Made by a program: the position numbers and the translations under genes
NCBI RefSeq assembly: GCF_000004195.4
Contig: NC_030678.2
Coordinates: 150,778,047-150,842,046, forward strand
Direction of reading: 5' to 3'
DNA length: 64,000 bases
Source: Xenopus tropicalis
Lineage: Eukaryota > Chordata > Amphibia > Anura > Pipidae
The notes under the pieces: generated by a model
Databases searched by the model: none
The model's input: the letters and a program-made list of their open reading frames with translations, nothing else
Told to the model about the DNA's origin: nothing
Shown here: positions 62,976-64,000 of the stretch, piece by piece
How positions within the stretch are numbered: position 1 is the first letter of the stretch
Layout: every line of letters starts with the position of its first letter

Positions 62976-63245
62976 AGGGGTAGTTGACGTAGTTACATTC
63001 ACGTTTAGTATGTATGCAGTGATATTCTGACACAGTGTGCAATCTTTCTTCATTTTTTATGTGTTTTGAATTATTAGCTTTCTGTTCAGCAGCTCTCCAA
63101 TTTTGTTTGCTAGGGTCCAATTTACCTTAGTAATCAAGCAGTGGTATTAATGACAGACTAGATAGGAAGATAAGTGATAAAAAAAATAACAAAATCCTAG
63201 CCTCACAGAGCAATCGTTTTTCAGCTGCCAGACACAGTGGCCCAC
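62976..63245. mobile_element. T2-type MITE, truncated at the right
   Basis: TTTAAAGGGGTAGTTGACG, GTTTAGTATGTATGCAGTG and CCTCACAGAGCAATCG with CAGCTGCCAGACACAGTGGC. The usual closing TTAA is missing where the L2 tail begins. Confidence 0.65.
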
Positions 63246-63281
63246 ATTTGAAAGCTGGATAGAGGGAGAAGGGAAAAACAA

Positions 63282-63480
63282 AATGTAAGCTCTACGGGGC
63301 AAGGACCTCCTTCCTACTGTGTCTCATACCACATGGCACTTATATATATATATATATTTATTGTATTTATTTATTATAACACTTGTCCTCCCTGTGTGTA
63401 AATTTGTATTCTGTAAGATTGTACAGCGCTGCGTACCCTTGTGGCACCTTATAAATAAAGTTATACATACATACAAATAA
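63282..63480 (+). mobile_element. L2-like LINE 3' tail
   Basis: GTAAGCTCTACGGGGCAAGG, a TA microsatellite at about 63342-63357, TTGTACAGCGCTGCGTACCC, and a TATAAATAAAGTTATACATA tail followed by an A run of about 20. Same family as 27865-28065 on the other strand. Confidence 0.75.
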
Positions 63481-63523
63481 TAGAAAAAAAAAAAAAAAAA
63501 AAAGCTGCCTCTGGTAACTTTAA

Positions 63524-63919
63524 GGCTGATGCCACACGTGGCGTTTTTACGCAGCCTAAAAACGCCGCACAACCCACACAGCCCCTGACTATGGCATTTT
63601 TCAGCCTAGTACTGGTGACGTAGCAAATCCCGTTTCCATGGTGCTTATAGTGCGAAATAGTAAAAACGCTGCGTATTTCCGCTAGGTCTGGCAGCTGCCT
63701 TTGTGTATACATAGGAATAGCTTGCTGTGCAAATAGCGGCGTATTTCGGCCAACACTTGAAAAATCCGTGGTAAGGCGTTTTCTAGCGTATTTACGCATT
63801 GTGTGGTTTCCTTCAAGTCTTTTCAAGTTTTTTCTATGGATGATGATATTTGTGCGTTTTTCAGCCGCCGAGAGAATTAGAAAATACGCAGCGTAAAAAC
63901 GCCACGTGTGGCATCAGCC
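63524..63919. mobile_element. 396-bp palindromic MITE with TAA duplication
   Basis: The ends are GGCTGATGCCACACGTGGCG and CGCCACGTGTGGCATCAGCC, an exact 20-bp inverted pair. Flanked by TAA at 63521-63523 and 63920-63922. Harbinger-type signature. The interior is rich in TTTTTACGC/GCGTAAAAAC motifs. Confidence 0.88.
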
Positions 63920-64000
63920 TAAGAGCCACATTTTCATTTTTCCACAGAGAGCGCAATAGCCCCCCTCTGGACGCTCTGACGCTAAAGCACGGAGCAGGAA

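Overview
This is a vertebrate genomic window, almost certainly from a Xenopus frog. It carries two ordinary, conserved, intron-containing genes arranged head to head, embedded in a very dense set of transposable elements. The Xenopus assignment rests on the many TTAA-flanked MITEs whose ends read TTAAAGG (the T2/Kolobok type), on other frog-style palindromic MITEs, and on an intact Tc1-like element and a DIRS-type retrotransposon. The exact species cannot be fixed from sequence alone.

Genes. NHLRC3 lies on the minus strand. Its coding exons run from 23570 down to 16487, its non-coding first exon lies near 27045-27110, and the predicted protein is 344 residues. PROSER1 lies on the plus strand. 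Its coding exons run from 28495 to 56144, its 5' UTR exons lie near 27130-27246 and 28185-28494, its 3' UTR reaches about 59150, and the predicted protein is 896 residues. The two genes share a short CpG-rich bidirectional promoter at about 27040-27250, the same head-to-head arrangement as in mammals. I assembled every exon from reading frame, splice sites and phase. All junctions are phase-consistent, and one NHLRC3 intron uses a GC donor. No exon of the expected next neighbours (LHFPL6 on the left, STOML3 on the right) was found.

Layout. 1-16486 is intergenic and repeat-filled: a 52-bp minisatellite carried inside a MITE (1689-3578) that splits a LINE-1-like ORF2 fragment, a hAT element with a perfect 8-bp target duplication (5381-5807), a complete Tc1 transposon with a 340-residue open transposase (9013-10648) nested in a palindromic MITE, and several T2 MITEs. 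16487-27110 is NHLRC3; its first intron holds a second copy of the MITE-borne minisatellite in opposite orientation (24990-26233). 27110-59150 is PROSER1. Its second intron holds a DIRS-type tyrosine-recombinase retrotransposon of about 5.2 kb (29517-34730), nested inside a T2 MITE and slightly broken by frameshifts. Its 9.6-kb ninth intron is full of MITEs. 59300-60260 is a second, unrelated minisatellite (39/43-bp unit) just past the PROSER1 poly(A) site. 60300-64000 is repeats only, including an L2-like LINE tail and a 396-bp palindromic MITE.

Function. NHLRC3 is a secreted or luminal NHL beta-propeller protein of poorly known role. PROSER1 is a nuclear Pro/Ser-rich protein linked to the UTX/KMT2 enhancer machinery and TET2. 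They share a promoter, but nothing here indicates a common pathway. I saw no sign of a new biological system. The most distinctive structures are the MITE-carried minisatellite pair, the intact Tc1 transposase and the nearly complete DIRS element with its diagnostic internal complementary region.
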